64,000 bases of DNA from Tamarix chinensis (Eukaryota > Streptophyta > Magnoliopsida > Caryophyllales > Tamaricaceae): contig CM060171.1 of the NCBI GenBank assembly GCA_030549775.1, forward strand, positions 58,958,360 to 59,022,359, written 5' to 3'. The first letter of the stretch is position 1. Each line of letters starts with the position of its first letter. Positions 49,399 through 61,587 of the stretch are shown here, piece after piece. The translations under genes were made by a program, and so were the position numbers. The notes beneath the pieces are model-generated. The model made no database searches and was not told the origin of the DNA. It saw only the letters and a program-made list of their open reading frames with translations.

Positions 49399-52300
49399 CT
49401 AATACCGAATGAATGAGTGCACGTGCTTGGCCCATTGGTGTCTAACTTCATCAATTTCATCAATATTATATTGCTGGCCTCGTGCATAGTCATCGGTGAA
49501 AAACTACAACACACATGTTTCAATTAATATACAGTTAGACATTAGGTCAAAAATATATATTTCATGATTCATTAATAGAAAAATATAGAAAAGCAAACAT
49601 ACATGGCTTGGATCTATGTTGACCGATCTATTCTGGACTATAAGATCCATTGTTCTACATACATAGTATCCACAATCATTGCCATTTTGCTGTTGTGGAC
49701 ACTGTCAAATGAATTCAATTAGCTCTCTAACTATTATATATTCATTTGAATACCAAGAAAAATTCAAAATAGTTGTCTTCCTACTTACCATGATAGGCTC
49801 ATATTGAAGATTCTTTGGGTCTGGGACACCATTCCCACCTCTCCTTTGATATGCCGTCCGTAGTGCCCTAATAAATAGAGTTGGATACATAATATTGTAA
49901 GTATAAATACCTCAAATAATGAAAATAGAATATATATATATATATATATGTATAAATAAGCTAATGAAGTAAGAAGTGAAAAATATACTAACATGTCTAT
50001 AAATTCCTTCCCACTACGACCAGCGACCTCAAAAGGCACGTCATAGGTTCTAAGGGAATCAAACACATAAACTTTATTAAGATCAGGTCGGACGGCGTAC
50101 AAAACCCAATGTTCAGTTGCGAGGTGAGGAATGAGATAGAGCTTGTTGTGTCCCTCAATCAAAATGCGATCCGCTAAATAGTTTATGTGCCTACCCTCTG
50201 TTATTGTACTACTGTCAGCTATGTAGTATGGGCACACAAAAACAATAGAGGAAAGCATTCCCTCCAACGCAGCGCGACTAGCTACCAACCTATATATGGA
50301 CGACAATAATAATGGATATTTGTTAATAACTAATAACTCATATAAGCTTAAGAGGTCGTAAAAATTCTATGTCTCCAAGAGTACTAAAATCTGAAATATG
50401 AAATAATGCTTACGTGACATAAACGGCGACACTTGTGGTTGACATCCATTCCTGATTATAAATGTCGCTTATGTCAACTGTCGATACCATGTAAGTAGCA
50501 TCGTCCCTTCCAATATACTCAGGACGACAATCAATGGAAATATAATTATTCCCGAGGTAGTTTTGGGCATAGAAATACAATAAAGCTAATGCTGGTGGAG
50601 GTTGGCGTATTTCCGAAGAACGAATCTTTTGTGGGGCAATTGATTTTTCAGATTTAGCTCTCTTTTTTTTGGCAGCGCCGTCTTTTGTGTTGCTCGTTCT
50701 ACTAGTACCTCTCTTAGTTTTACTAGCAGGAGCAGTCTTCTTCTTTGATTCCTTAAATAATAATAATAAACAAAATATGTATTGAGCATATATATATGAA
50801 AAAGGTATAAACAATGTAACTACTAAACTAGGTCTAATGAAGATATTGAATGTCAATATATACCTCTTCAGTAGTGAGACGTATCTGATCCACAGGCCAA
50901 GGCACGAAGCTTCCATGAGCTTCTAGCACTGTGGCTGCCTCATCGCCCTCTTTATAACAAGGCAAGGGCGCACTACCAATGATTGGAGTGTCAATACTCA
51001 CCGGCCTTGTAAGTAGGGCTAAGTTATACCCGTAGACAGTTTGCGTTTGGGTCCTGTGACTGATGCGGACCCTTCCTTTCGCCAAAAGAGTTGAAAGATC
51101 ATTCGCTAACAAATCACATTTATGCAAACCCTAAACGAAAATATTACACATTATTAACTATTTATGACACCGAATACATTTAATAACAATTCAAAGTTAT
51201 GTAATGCTTACCTCGGAAAGAGAAGAAAGACGTGTATCAGCTTCACAACTGTCTCTGACACTATTTACATTAGGTATGTGAAGCTGATCATGGTCGACTA
51301 AATCGGATGGCTTATACCCTTGAGATTTAATAAATGACAACTCTTGCTCCATTGTTGCCATCCGTTCAAATGCCACGTTCAATTTCTGTGTAAGGATGGC
51401 GACTTGCTCATCAGTGTTACGAGAACCACGAGATCGACCACGTACGCTCGTTTTCGTAACACCTAATCCAAGACCCCTGTGTCTTCCAGGGTGTTCTACA
51501 ATTCCTATAGCCTGTGATACAATGTTATATTGGTCTACCCCCTCCTCACCATCTGACGCTTGAAATTTGTCCTGTAATGTATATAATATATGTAAAATTA
51601 GCTTGCATGAATAAGCATAATATAATAGTTTTCTAAAAGAAAAGTAAGCAGGGTTCCAAATATCTAGAAACTTACAATTTTTTTCGCTGCAACATCTACA
51701 TCTTTATTAATATATCCATCTTTTGTTGCTCTAGCCTTCTTCCATAATGTACCAATATTAATGGACGAGGTACATGGGTCTAAGTCTTGGGCTATGAGCT
51801 ATAAATCAAAAAATATTCTTATAATGTACCAATATTATAAAATTCGTCAGTACGCTGTAAATAGATAAATCACAAAATACATACCAACTCCTCTTCAAGG
51901 CCTGCATAACCTTTGCGAGCCATATTATGCCGGTATTTATTCTGCTTCGCAATCTCTTTATTTTTGGCACTTTTTTCCTATGTCACCAGCCAAAACATAG
52001 TGACATAGTTATTTCAATATTATGCACAATACTAGGATCGATAATAAAAATTTAATTGTTATCTAACAAATACCTTAAAATCACCCGTAAGACGATATGC
52101 AATAAATTGGTTCCAACTTTCTTGATCGATGAAACCGTATCGTTTGGGTGGATTCTGCCGTAGAGAACCATCACTCTTTCTGTACATTTTCCTACGAGCT
52201 AAAAATGACCTAAATGTTCTTAGACGCTCCCCACAATGTCTAAGAAGCCATTTCTTCCTACTCTCTGGCACATTAAATACTCTCTGCATTGTAAGACATA

Positions 52301-52643
52301 CAAATGTATACCGATATTAATGTATTAAAATTAATAAAATTTTACATACATAAATGATTACATAAAATTGTATATTTACCGTGATTTCCTGCCAAATATG
52401 CTCCTTATGACCCGTTGGAACCTGCTTCCAATTATTATAGGAGATAGGAACACGGTTACGTGTCACAAGTGAAATGTAAGTCAAAAACATGTCTGCATAA
52501 GGGCCAATGGGAAGATTGTAAGTATTCCATCCCAACTCGACTAGTTCTCCTTTATTCCTCATATCTGTGATGATTCTCATAATTGTCGGCCCTCTTTTCC
52601 CTTCTTCATCACTGCTGTCCCTATCAATATTCTTATTGGCCAT
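49399..52643 (-). CDS. CACTA second protein: Transposase_24-like region plus Ulp1/C48-like protease domain, 11 exons
   Basis: I spliced this by eye with GT-AG introns. Exons: 52380-52643, 52074-52283, 51885-51977, 51676-51798, 51212-51571, 50864-51130, 50414-50751, 49993-50289, 49789-49867, 49603-49701, 49399-49503. Together they give 2235 nt, an open frame of 744 codons plus TAG. Residues 1-160 match the Ptta/En/Spm (Transposase_24) type (GPTIMRIITDMRN, PISYNNWKQVP, then RKKWLLRHCGERLRTF and PKRYGFIDQESWNQF). A Lys-rich linker (about 440-480) precedes a C-terminal Ulp1-like cysteine protease: His612 in EHWVL, Asp629 in VFDSL, Gln in PQQQNG and Cys687 in NDCGYY. The domain suggests removal of SUMO-type modifiers or a scaffold role; transposon Ulp1 domains are known, but activity here is inference. 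The start ATG at 52643 is preferred; one 18 bp upstream in frame is possible. Confidence 0.82.
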
Positions 52644-52750
52644 ATCTCTAAAAGAAATCAATAAATAAATTATGTTAGAATGTTATGTATTGAGCATAAT
52701 TGAGTTGAAAAAAACCAACATAGATATTATATGTTACAATATTATTACCC

Positions 52751-55700
52751 TCATTGCCTTCTTTTCCTTCTTTTTTTCCCCCTTGTTTTTGGATTAGATT
52801 TAGGATCTGATACATATATTACTTCACGATGATCATCCCTGACATATATTTCCTCCTCATTAATTGTATTGTTATCATCGTTCAATAATTGAGTTGCTTG
52901 CACAGCTGAGACACACTCGTTATTCCAATTGGCATCATTTTCATCATCACATTCATTGGCATTTCTTCTTTTCGTAGATAGTACTATAGACCATCCATTA
53001 TCAGTAGGGTCAGTGACATAGAATACTTGTGTCGCTTGTGATGCTAAGATGAATGGGTCTTGTTTATGCCCTGCCCTATTAAGATCTACTAATGTGAATC
53101 CATCTTCATATCTAACCCCACTGCTGTTATCAACCCATCTGCAGCCGAATACAGGGATTTTAAATACAGTGTAATCTAACTCCCATATATGTTCAATCAC
53201 ACCATAATAATTCATATCTGCATAAGTTGGATTCTTGTCTTTCGCACTAGCAACATGCATTGCCTCAGCTACTAAAGTCACCCCACTGTTCTGCATTGTA
53301 CTCTTCCCATCTTGTTCTTTTGTATAAAAAGTGCAACCGTTGATCACATAACTGGTATATTGAAAAACTTCATAACGAGGTTTCTGAGACAACCAGTGCA
53401 GCGTTTCGGAAATTAAAGTTGGGGAATGACCGATGAGTGGAATGATGCGATCTCTTATCCAATCAATAAAGGAAAGATTATGTTTATCGATAATCCATTT
53501 CTCAGTCTTGGATGGATTTTTAATCCGTAAAGAAGTCATATGCTCTTCAACGTACGGCTGAACATCATCACTATTGTGTAATACATATAGATGTGCTGCA
53601 CGGAACATGTTAGGGTCTACACGCCCAAGCTGTCTGCCTCTAATACCCTGTCCTTCAAATTTGCCCGCATGTCGAGACTTAGGAATACCAAGAGCTTCAG
53701 CATTTGACAAGTACTTCGTGCAAAACTCAATTGCCTCTTCCACCAGGTAACTCTCAACAATACATCCTTCTGGCCGATATCGATTCTTCACATAACCTTT
53801 TATCAACTTCATAAACCGTTCAAAGGGGTACATCCAATGCCCATGAACAGGTCCTAGCATCTTTATCTCATAAACTAAATGAACAGTTAGATGTACCATA
53901 ATGTCAAAGAATGACGGTGGAAAATACATTTCAAGTTGGCACAAAATAATCACAATCCCTTTTTGCAAGGCATCCAAACTATCAGGATGTATAACTTTAG
54001 AGCAGACGGCTTTAAAAAACCAACAAAGCCTCGTGATAGTAATTCGAACACGTTTTGGCAAAATTCCACGTATAGCTATCGGCAACAAGTGTTGCATCAA
54101 GATATGACAATCATGAGACTTCATGTTAATTAATTTCAACTCTTTCATCGACACGAGCCTTCTGACATTTGAAGAATACCCTTCCGGAACCTTGACACCA
54201 TGCAAGAATTCACAAAATGAAATTTTCTCTTTTCTGGAAAGAGTATGACACGCCGGCGGTAAATATGTTCTTCTTCCGTTGTCTCGCGGTTTCAGTTCTT
54301 GTCTAATACCCATTTCTTCCATATCCATTCGAGTATTTATCCCATCTTTAGTCTTGCGTGGAACATTAAGTAATGTGCCAACAAGACTGTCACATATATT
54401 TTTCTCAATATGCATCACATCAAGGGTATGTCTCACGTAGAAAGATTCCCAATAAGGAAGGTTGAAGAATATTGACATCTTCTTCCACCCAACTGATGGA
54501 GGCTTATCTTTATTCTTCTTCCCAAACTTGACACTCAAATGTTTCATCTTCAGCCACACTTGTCGACCCGTCAACCGGATTGGTGCCTGCCCTTCTTCTC
54601 GGAATCCATTGAACGCTTTTCTTTGCCTACGATAATGATGATTCTTCGGTAAAAACCTACGATGCCCAAGGAACACAGTCTTTCGGCCATGTCTTAGCTG
54701 AACAAATGAAGTATTCTCCTCACATATCGGACATGCATAATGGCCTTTCACACTATAACCTGACAAGTTGCCATATGCCGGAAAATCATTTATAGTACAG
54801 AATAATAATGCTCTCAAAGTAAAATTTTCTTGACCATATGCATCAAATACTTCAACGCCCATGTCCCATAAGAACTTCAAATCATCAATCAAAGGTGCCA
54901 AATAAACATCAATATCATTCCCAGGTTGGTTTGGCCCGGAAATGAGTAAAGACAACATCATATACTTGCGTTTCATATAGAGCCACGGAGGTAAATTGTA
55001 TATAACCAAAATCACTGGCCATAAACTGTAGCTGCCTTGATTGTGCGGATTCATTCCATCTGCTGAAAGTGCAAGGCGCACATTTCTTACTTCTTTACCA
55101 AATTCAGGAAACAACCCATCAATCGTCATCCATTGTGGAGAGTCGGATGGATGTCTAAGAAGCCCGTCATCTATCTTGTCATCAGCATGCCATCTTAGGT
55201 TCTTGGCATCTTCAATATCATTAAACATCCGCCTTAATCTTGGTATTATAGGAAAATACCATAACACCTTAGCGGGCACCTTGTTCTTCTTGTATCGTGG
55301 TGCTTTGCATTCAGGATTAGGACAACTATCCAAAGATGCATTGTCATTGCGATATAAAATACAATCATTAGGGCATGCATGTATCTTCTCATAACTCATG
55401 CCCATAGAGGATAGAATCTTCTTCGCTTCATACGTACGATCGGGTAGAACGTTATCATCAGGAAGCATATCCTTCACAAGCGACAATAATTCTGTAAAAC
55501 TCTTATCACTCCATCCGTTACATGCCTTTAAGTTGTACAACCTTAAAGTAGCGGATAATCGCGTAAACGTCTTACAATCACCGTACAAAGGTTTCTCCGA
55601 GTCATTCAATAACTTCTCAAACATTTTTGGACAATCCCGAACACTTTCCTCAACCTTTTGAGTCATCTCCTCTAACGAATGTCCCTCATAGTTATCAAAT

Positions 55701-55978
55701 GATGATCCACTACTATCCCTCCCAGCATCGTCATTTTCATATTTAGACTCTGTTTCCCCATGCCATATCCAACAAGTGTAGCTTGTATCAATTCCATACA
55801 CAAATAAATGATTTCTCAAATCATTAGCGTTGACACGCTGAATATAAGCACACTTCAAACAAGGACAGACTATTCTACTATTGTCCCGAGCATGTTCAAC
55901 TGCAAACTTGATGAAAAACTCCACTCCTTCGTTATATTCTCTAGACAGACGATTTGCAGACAACCATTTCCGATCCAT
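52751..55978 (-). CDS. TNP2-type CACTA transposase, 1075 aa
   Basis: A single uninterrupted frame. Residues 3-75 match the transposase-associated domain (W....RLSREY..GVE.FI.FA, CPCLKC at 38-43). Residues about 240-450 are the Transposase_21 core, with an aspartate in LALSADGMNP (306-311), a second in CTINDFPAYG (394-403) and a CPIC zinc-type motif (416-419). About 510-760 is DUF4218 (LDVMHIEKNICDSLVGTLLN, then GHWMYPFERFMKLIKGYVKN). About 900-980 is DUF4216 (YYGVIEHIWELDY, VFGCRWVD, PFILASQATQVFYV). The C-terminus is strongly basic. This is the usual architecture and length of plant TNP2, the catalytic subunit that cuts at the CACTA ends in the nucleus. No nonsense or frame break was seen. 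It lies 107 bp upstream of the second gene, same strand. Confidence 0.95.
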   Translation of the reverse strand: MDRKWLSANRLSREYNEGVEFFIKFAVEHARDNSRIVCPCLKCAYIQRVNANDLRNHLFVYGIDTSYTCWIWHGETESKYENDDAGRDSSGSSFDNYEGHSLEEMTQKVEESVRDCPKMFEKLLNDSEKPLYGDCKTFTRLSATLRLYNLKACNGWSDKSFTELLSLVKDMLPDDNVLPDRTYEAKKILSSMGMSYEKIHACPNDCILYRNDNASLDSCPNPECKAPRYKKNKVPAKVLWYFPIIPRLRRMFNDIEDAKNLRWHADDKIDDGLLRHPSDSPQWMTIDGLFPEFGKEVRNVRLALSADGMNPHNQGSYSLWPVILVIYNLPPWLYMKRKYMMLSLLISGPNQPGNDIDVYLAPLIDDLKFLWDMGVEVFDAYGQENFTLRALLFCTINDFPAYGNLSGYSVKGHYACPICEENTSFVQLRHGRKTVFLGHRRFLPKNHHYRRQRKAFNGFREEGQAPIRLTGRQVWLKMKHLSVKFGKKNKDKPPSVGWKKMSIFFNLPYWESFYVRHTLDVMHIEKNICDSLVGTLLNVPRKTKDGINTRMDMEEMGIRQELKPRDNGRRTYLPPACHTLSRKEKISFCEFLHGVKVPEGYSSNVRRLVSMKELKLINMKSHDCHILMQHLLPIAIRGILPKRVRITITRLCWFFKAVCSKVIHPDSLDALQKGIVIILCQLEMYFPPSFFDIMVHLTVHLVYEIKMLGPVHGHWMYPFERFMKLIKGYVKNRYRPEGCIVESYLVEEAIEFCTKYLSNAEALGIPKSRHAGKFEGQGIRGRQLGRVDPNMFRAAHLYVLHNSDDVQPYVEEHMTSLRIKNPSKTEKWIIDKHNLSFIDWIRDRIIPLIGHSPTLISETLHWLSQKPRYEVFQYTSYVINGCTFYTKEQDGKSTMQNSGVTLVAEAMHVASAKDKNPTYADMNYYGVIEHIWELDYTVFKIPVFGCRWVDNSSGVRYEDGFTLVDLNRAGHKQDPFILASQATQVFYVTDPTDNGWSIVLSTKRRNANECDDENDANWNNECVSAVQATQLLNDDNNTINEEEIYVRDDHREVIYVSDPKSNPKTRGKKRRKRRQ

Positions 55979-56307
55979 ATTATTTGAATCTAGATATATC
56001 CCACATGAAAGTAATTAATTATATATTAAAAATCAATTGAATTATAAGTATAATAATTTTCAAAATTATACGAATCATGCTAACAAGTTTCCAAAATTAT
56101 ATTAATGCTGATCAATGAAACTCCTCATACTTACAAAGAGTTCATTATATATATATGCATACATACAAACGTAGCAAAATATTATACAATTAATAGTTCA
56201 ATTTACAAAAGATATGCATACTACAAGATTTAAGCAATAGCAGCACTATATACATCAAAATGTTGCTACAACTCAAATGCCTAAAAAACGAAAACTCATA
56301 TCTAAAA

Positions 56308-56781
56308 CTAAATCCCCCGATAGCCTCGTCGAGCCCGACTAAAAACTATAACTCTAAAAGTCCACTCATCACGATATATCATTTGATCCCTGACATCATC
56401 AAATGAGAGTCTACTCACGGATACTCTAGGGTAACTGAGGTGGATACTCCGAGGCAAGCTATGACGATACCTCCACTCGTCATCGATGACCATCAGTTCT
56501 CTCGATATCCTATCATACTCTCTAGCAAACATCTCACCCTCAATAAATCTCGGGTGTGGTGCATCACTGTGGTAGACAAACCACTGCAAAAAAGTAGACG
56601 TAGCCGATGCCCATGACTCTATCTGAGGCAGGGTCAACAGAAGGTGATAAGATCTGAAATGGAAGGGGTGATAGGATGAGCCACTCACGTACAAATGACA
56701 TAGCTCATTATATAACCATATCACATGAGTCCGTACATCTCTATGTGGCGCCATATGAAAATACAGTGGAGGGTATGTCAT
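56308..56781 (-). CDS. Unrecognised 157-aa ORF at the 5' side of the CACTA element
   Basis: An open frame inside the transposon, 330 bp upstream of TNP2 on the same strand. The predicted protein is rich in Tyr, His, Arg and Trp (for example HVIWLYNELCHLYVSG, EREYDRIS-like charged stretches, a DDEWRYRHS segment and a basic RARRGYRG end). I see no signal peptide, membrane segment or known domain. It is absent from the deleted CACTA copy at 11841-17299. It could be a transposon accessory protein, a captured host fragment, or a 5' exon; I cannot choose. It is longer than most chance frames here and uses varied codons. Confidence 0.45.
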   Translation of the reverse strand: MTYPPLYFHMAPHRDVRTHVIWLYNELCHLYVSGSSYHPFHFRSYHLLLTLPQIESWASATSTFLQWFVYHSDAPHPRFIEGEMFAREYDRISRELMVIDDEWRYRHSLPRSIHLSYPRVSVSRLSFDDVRDQMIYRDEWTFRVIVFSRARRGYRGI

Positions 56782-58309
<1,528 letters not shown>

Positions 58310-58640
58310 TATTAATAACGGTTCCTGTAAGAACCGTTATTAAAAATTGATTTAATAACGGTTCTTACAAGAACCGTTATCAAAACAAGATTTAATAACG
58401 GTTTTAAAAGAAACCGTTATTAAAACTTTGGAAATTTTAACAACGGTTCTTGTTTGAACCGTTATTAAATCAATTTTTAATAACGGTTTTACGTCAACCG
58501 TTATTAAAATTCCCGTGCAAAATTTTACGTTGCACTTTTAATAACGATTATTACGTAAAACCGTTATTAAAAATTCCCGCGCATTAATTTTCACGGATTT
58601 GACGACGGTTTTCGAACCACCGTTACTAATGTGCCGTTAT
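58310..58640. repeat. Right subterminal motif array of the CACTA element
   Basis: About 14 copies of TAATAACGGTT or its complement are arranged as hairpin pairs, becoming more degenerate (GACGACGGTT) next to the terminus. It mirrors the left array. Confidence 0.9.
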
Positions 58641-58784
58641 TAATTCCTGTTTCCGTAGTAGTGAAATGCTCCGCCAATGCATGAGTTTCTTACCGTTTGC
58701 CAATACTTCACTAATTTTAATCATAACTACTCTCTTCCAACAGTTGTAATTGCCTTGGCAGATTTCCATATGCCTATGGACTGC

Positions 58785-58790
58785 TATATA
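58785..58790 (+). promoter_or_regulatory. Possible TATA element of the prolamin-like gene
   Basis: TATATA lies 102-107 bp upstream of the ATG, followed by a short TG repeat. Only 228 bp separate the CACTA terminus from the start codon, so this is the nearest candidate core promoter. Confidence 0.4.
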
Positions 58791-58891
58791 TGTTTGTGTG
58801 TGTGTGTGTGTGGTAGCAGAAGCCATATGTTTATCTATCCCGTACTCAAACTCACCAGTATTAATTACTCCTCAATCATCAGCTCACATCA

Positions 58892-59395
58892 ATGGAAGCA
58901 AAGTACAAACTCTTCATTTCCGCTCTGATCATAGCTTTTCTGTCTATCTTGGTTCCACAAGCACATTGCGAAATACAACATTTAACTACTCATCCAACAT
59001 TTGCGCAAGCAAGTTCTGGGCAGATACTTCCACCAGTTGGCCAAGGATGGCCAAGCTCGTCCTCATCATCCCGGTCAAAAAATAGACCCCAGGATACATC
59101 CTCGTTTTCTACGTCATTATCCCCATTTTTTGCTCAGCTACCTCAATCTCCACCAGCATCTCCACAACCACCACCTCCGCCATATGAAGATATTCTGTAC
59201 CCTAGTTGCGTGCAAGAGTACGCTCAAGTTCGTGCTTCGTGCGCTGGTGATATTAGGATGTCTGTTGTGATCAGAAGGATTGTAGTGAGTGCTGGCTGTT
59301 GTAGGGCAATTCAACAGGTTAATAGAGACTGTTCCACCCCCTTCTTCGAGCAAGTGAGTCAACAATATTGCGCATCACCATCCTCCCGTGCTTAG
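58892..59395 (+). CDS. Secreted prolamin-like (EC1/ECA1-type) cysteine-rich protein
   Basis: 167 aa, a single exon. Residues 1-26 form a hydrophobic signal peptide (FISALIIAFLSILV, cleavage probable near QAHC-EIQ). A Ser/Pro-rich low-complexity linker (about 40-100, with PQPPPPP) precedes a C-terminal domain with six cysteines: C106, C117, the pair C136-C137, C147 and C160. The C...C...CC...C...C order, the YPSCVQEY start and the ISxGCCxAI-like core match the plant prolamin-like family (PF05617), which includes egg-cell-secreted EC1 and ECA1 gametogenesis proteins. Members are secreted small proteins of reproductive tissues; the exact role here is not deducible. The start is the first in-frame ATG before the signal peptide. 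An AATAAT at 59414-59419 is the nearest polyadenylation-like hexamer. It appears intact. Confidence 0.85.
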   Translation: MEAKYKLFISALIIAFLSILVPQAHCEIQHLTTHPTFAQASSGQILPPVGQGWPSSSSSSRSKNRPQDTSSFSTSLSPFFAQLPQSPPASPQPPPPPYEDILYPSCVQEYAQVRASCAGDIRMSVVIRRIVVSAGCCRAIQQVNRDCSTPFFEQVSQQYCASPSSRA

Positions 59396-60055
59396 TTAAC
59401 AAATCAGTCAAGGAATAATGTATTGGTGATACAGCTAGCTAGCTATAGGTATCTTCATGTCATTTAGGCTCTAAGGTTTATGTAAACCATGCCGTGTAGT
59501 TTGCAGCCCAAGAGCTAATCACTTGGAAACAATTGATATAAATGCTGATCTCAGTGTTTTAACCTTTAATTAATATTACATTATTACAGTTTAACAACGG
59601 TACAGTCCTTTTCTTATTTAATGTTGGTTTGGACTTTGGATATACACCTTATCACCCTTTCTGGAATAACTTCGAACTAAATCCGAGGGCCTACTTCTTC
59701 ACGACGAGGTACTCGGTGCATATGGCAGGAGGTTATAAAAGGGCGACTAATATATACCCTATACTGAATTTGAAAATGATAAAAAATTAAGTTCAAAAGT
59801 ATAATATTCATTTCAATTTATACAAAGATCTAAAATCAATATTTCTTCAAAATAGGTTTTAACTATTTTGAATACGCGACGCATAAAATACAAAGGTATC
59901 GTATCTCATGTCACTGCATATACATCATCCATATCAAACATCAAAAGATTTTTATTGTAATTTTTTTTAATAATGAAGATATATATATATAAGTTATGAA
60001 GTGTACGCAATTCTTCGGAAGCTTAATCCCATACAATCATCTATTATAGTGTTTG
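59396..60055. other. 3' flank of the prolamin-like gene, no further gene
   Basis: AT-rich sequence up to the copia target site. A GTTATAAAAGGGCGAC phrase near 59732 resembles a TATA box but no gene follows it. The pentamer GTTTG (60051-60055) precedes the copia LTR. Confidence 0.6.
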
Positions 60056-60704
60056 TGTTGGGGTCCCTCCTTAATTAAAGGGGGGTTTTCCAAAATAATA
60101 ATAATAATAATAATAATGGGGATGATGCATGAGTTACAAAGATGATTAATACTTTGTACCTCTTGGGAATTTGAGAAGGCAAGTGCATTTTCTCATGTGT
60201 AAGTTACCAAGGTTAATTGGTTTAAATTTATGGGAGAGCATTCAAGACTCATCTTATGGCTTTTGGGTTACCCCCTTCTACTCCTATAAATAGGGGTCTT
60301 TGGGAAGGCTTAGATCATCAAGCAAAGCAAGCAATCCTCTACAAAAAGAGAGAAAGTGAGAGCCACTACAAAAGTGAGGTGCTTGAGAAAAGTTCTCATA
60401 TTTTCTCAAGCAAAGTTTGAATGTTATACCACTTAGTTGGTGAGAGAGTCCATCCTTTGTAATCTATCCTCCTTTGGATAAAGAAGTTGAGTGAGCCTCT
60501 AGTTCATACTAGAGAAGAATTACTTGTAATCCTATTATCATCATAGTGGAAGGTTCGTGGTTTTTCCCTTCAACTTTAAGGGTTTTCCACGTAAAAATTC
60601 GGTGTCTTTATTTTTCTATTTCTGCTATCTTTGTTTTACCCATTTTAATCACAAACAAGGAAGAACAAGGTCTTTTGCTATCAACCGGTCCTTTTTCCGC
60701 AACA
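60056..60704 (+). repeat. 5' LTR of the young copia element
   Basis: It begins TGTTGGGGTCCC and ends CCGCAACA (649 bp). It holds an AAT microsatellite (60096-60117) and TATAAATA at 60285-60292, repeated at 63925-63932 in the 3' LTR. Confidence 0.95.
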
Positions 60705-60705
60705 G

Positions 60706-60717
60706 TGGTATCAGAGC
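60706..60717 (+). other. Primer-binding site
   Basis: TGGTATCAGAGC, the classic complement to the 3' end of initiator tRNA-Met, one base after the LTR. Confidence 0.95.
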
Positions 60718-60757
60718 TTGGTTCATAAAGCTATCATATTCTCTTGTGTGATTAAAA

Positions 60758-61558
60758 ATGGAGGGTATCATCACTCGTGATGGTGACATGTTCAAGCTTA
60801 CCGCTGAGAATTATTCATATTGGAAGCCTATGATGGAGGATCACCTATATTGCAAAGATCTATATGAACCCATTATAAAGGAGACGATGCCAGAAGAAAA
60901 AGATGCCGCAGAATGGGAACTCTTGAATCGAAAGGCGGTTGCTATGATCCGTAAGTACATCGATCGAAGCCTATTCGAGCATGTGTCAACTTACACAAAT
61001 GCTTATGAGCTATGGAAGAAGCTTAAATCAATGATTCAAAAGAAAACACCCCGAAACAAGGCTCATCTTGTTAGAAGATTGGTCAAGCTGGAGTACAACG
61101 ATGGCCAAAGTATGATCGAGCATTTGAAAATTTTCAAGGGGCTCGTAAATCAACTCACAAAGATTGAGATGAAGATCGATGATGAATTACAAACTTTGTT
61201 ACTCCTTAGTTCGCTACCCGAGAGTTGGGATACTCTTGTCGTCACCCTGAGTAACTCGGCTCCCAAAGGAAAGCTCTTCATGGATAGCGTCACCGACAGC
61301 CTATTGAATGAAGAATCAAGGAGAAAGGAACGTGGAACCTCTGTCCAATTCGAGGCCAATGCATCGAGAATCGAAGAAGAAGTGAGACTCAAGGAAGGAG
61401 TAAGACTAGGGGTCATGAAAATTCAAGAGGTCGGTCTAAATCTCGTTCTAGGATCATATGCTACTATTGTAATAAGCCTGGCCACAAGAAATCTGAATGT
61501 CGAAGTTACAAGAGAGATCAAAAGAACGGGACCGTTAAGACCGATACAATCGATCTGA
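60758..61558 (+). pseudogene. Copia Gag (UBN2 type) with a frameshift before the zinc knuckle
   Basis: The N-terminus (FKLTAENYSYWKPMMEDHL) and the capsid part (AYELWKKLKSM, LVRRLVKLEYNDGQSM, LLLSSLPESWDTLV) fit copia Gag. The CCHC knuckle CYYCNKPGHKKSEC is encoded from 61459 in the next frame, the same frame as pol, so a 1-nt shift lies between about 61375 and 61425. After the shift the original frame runs 40-60 residues of unrelated sequence to a stop. Gag forms the virus-like particle; this one would lack its nucleic-acid-binding knuckle unless the frame is recoded. Confidence 0.9.
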
Positions 61559-61587
61559 AGAAGAAAGAAGACAAGAGCACAACAGTT

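Noticed and set aside
53901..55661. Several plus-strand open frames of 65-117 aa
   Set aside because: They are antisense shadows of the TNP2 transposase gene.
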